Assembly (NCBI GenBank): GCA_041569895.1
Contig: JBFFXF010000380.1
Span: forward strand, 1 to 5,601
DNA from: JBFFXF01 sp041569895
GTDB taxonomy: Bacteria; Planctomycetota; UBA8108; JACQVS01
Reading direction: 5' to 3'
Length of the DNA stretch: 5,601 nt
The stretch's first letter is position 1, and each line of letters opens with the position of its first letter. A model generated the notes under the pieces. It searched no databases, was not told where the DNA came from, and was given only the letters and a program-made list of their open reading frames with translations. Of the stretch, positions 5,581-5,601 are shown in pieces. A program made the translations under genes and the position numbers.

Positions 5581-5601
5581 GCACGGGGACGGGAACGGGT
5601 A
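5581..5601. repeat. Degenerate GVACGG hexamer repeat at the right edge
   Basis: GCACGG GGACGG GAACGG GTA: three hexamers differing only at the second base, then a partial fourth, running out of the window. It may be the edge of a longer simple-sequence array. Confidence 0.4.

Larger units (their letters stand above)
5180..5601. other. Gene-free upstream region (leader and promoter DNA)
   Basis: No coding sequence can be supported here. It contains the promoter candidates described separately, a small hairpin CGGTCG-CCC-CGACCG (5324-5338), and a bulged inverted repeat at 5490-5511. On the minus strand one frame stays open from the right edge to a TAA near 5357 (about 78 codons), but its residues look non-coding, with mixed third-base GC. 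A 33-codon plus-strand ORF at 5445-5546 lacks an SD. No tRNA, rRNA or known riboswitch fold was recognised by eye. Confidence 0.5.

Noticed and set aside
5357..5600. Minus-strand open frame from the right edge, possibly the 3' end of an upstream gene
   Set aside because: Its ending (FRLVYRTIPSHFETDSDAK...) resembles no family I know, its third-base GC is mixed, and it runs through the promoter-like region.

Overview
The window comes from a high-GC bacterial chromosome. Every convincing gene lies on the minus strand. The exosortase/EpsI pair implies a Gram-negative (diderm), exopolysaccharide-producing organism, because exosortase systems occur in diderms that make extracellular polysaccharide and PEP-CTERM-like surface proteins. 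Acidobacteriota, Myxococcota or a similar soil/water lineage would fit, but nothing here fixes the phylum.

Layout in direction of transcription, from high to low coordinates: (1) 5180-5601, a gene-free leader/promoter region with an extended -10-like site (5387-5395), a palindrome in its spacer, and a sigma54-like -24/-12 element close to the first gene; (2) exosortase (4157-5152), overlapping by ATGA the EpsI-family gene (3480-4160); (3) a 142-143 nt spacer with three perfect inverted repeats; (4) a NodB-fold polysaccharide deacetylase (2359-3336, GTG start); (5) a DegT/DnrJ/EryC1/StrS aminotransferase (1110-2336, GTG start, strong Shine-Dalgarno); (6) a Gfo/Idh/MocA NAD(P)-dependent dehydrogenase (54-1076); (7) at the left edge, the first 19 codons of a gene that overlaps the dehydrogenase stop by ATGA and starts like a left-handed beta-helix acyl/acetyltransferase.

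Read together, genes 5-7 form the dehydrogenase, aminotransferase, N-acyltransferase set that turns a sugar-nucleotide hydroxyl into a keto, then an amino, then an amide group (compare WbpB/WbpE/WbpD or WlbA/WlbC/WlbB; GnnA/GnnB plus an LpxA-type enzyme is an alternative). The deacetylase would remove N-acetyl groups from a glycan or lipid-linked precursor. The exosortase/EpsI pair would cut and anchor C-terminally tagged exported proteins. The window is therefore probably the start of an exopolysaccharide/exosortase locus. No exosortase substrate, glycosyltransferase, flippase or regulator is present in the window.

The most interesting points are the edge gene that completes the amide-sugar set, the structured spacer whose 9-bp hairpin abuts an apparently SD-less GTG start, and the two competing promoter signals ahead of the exosortase. 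No clearly new system is visible.
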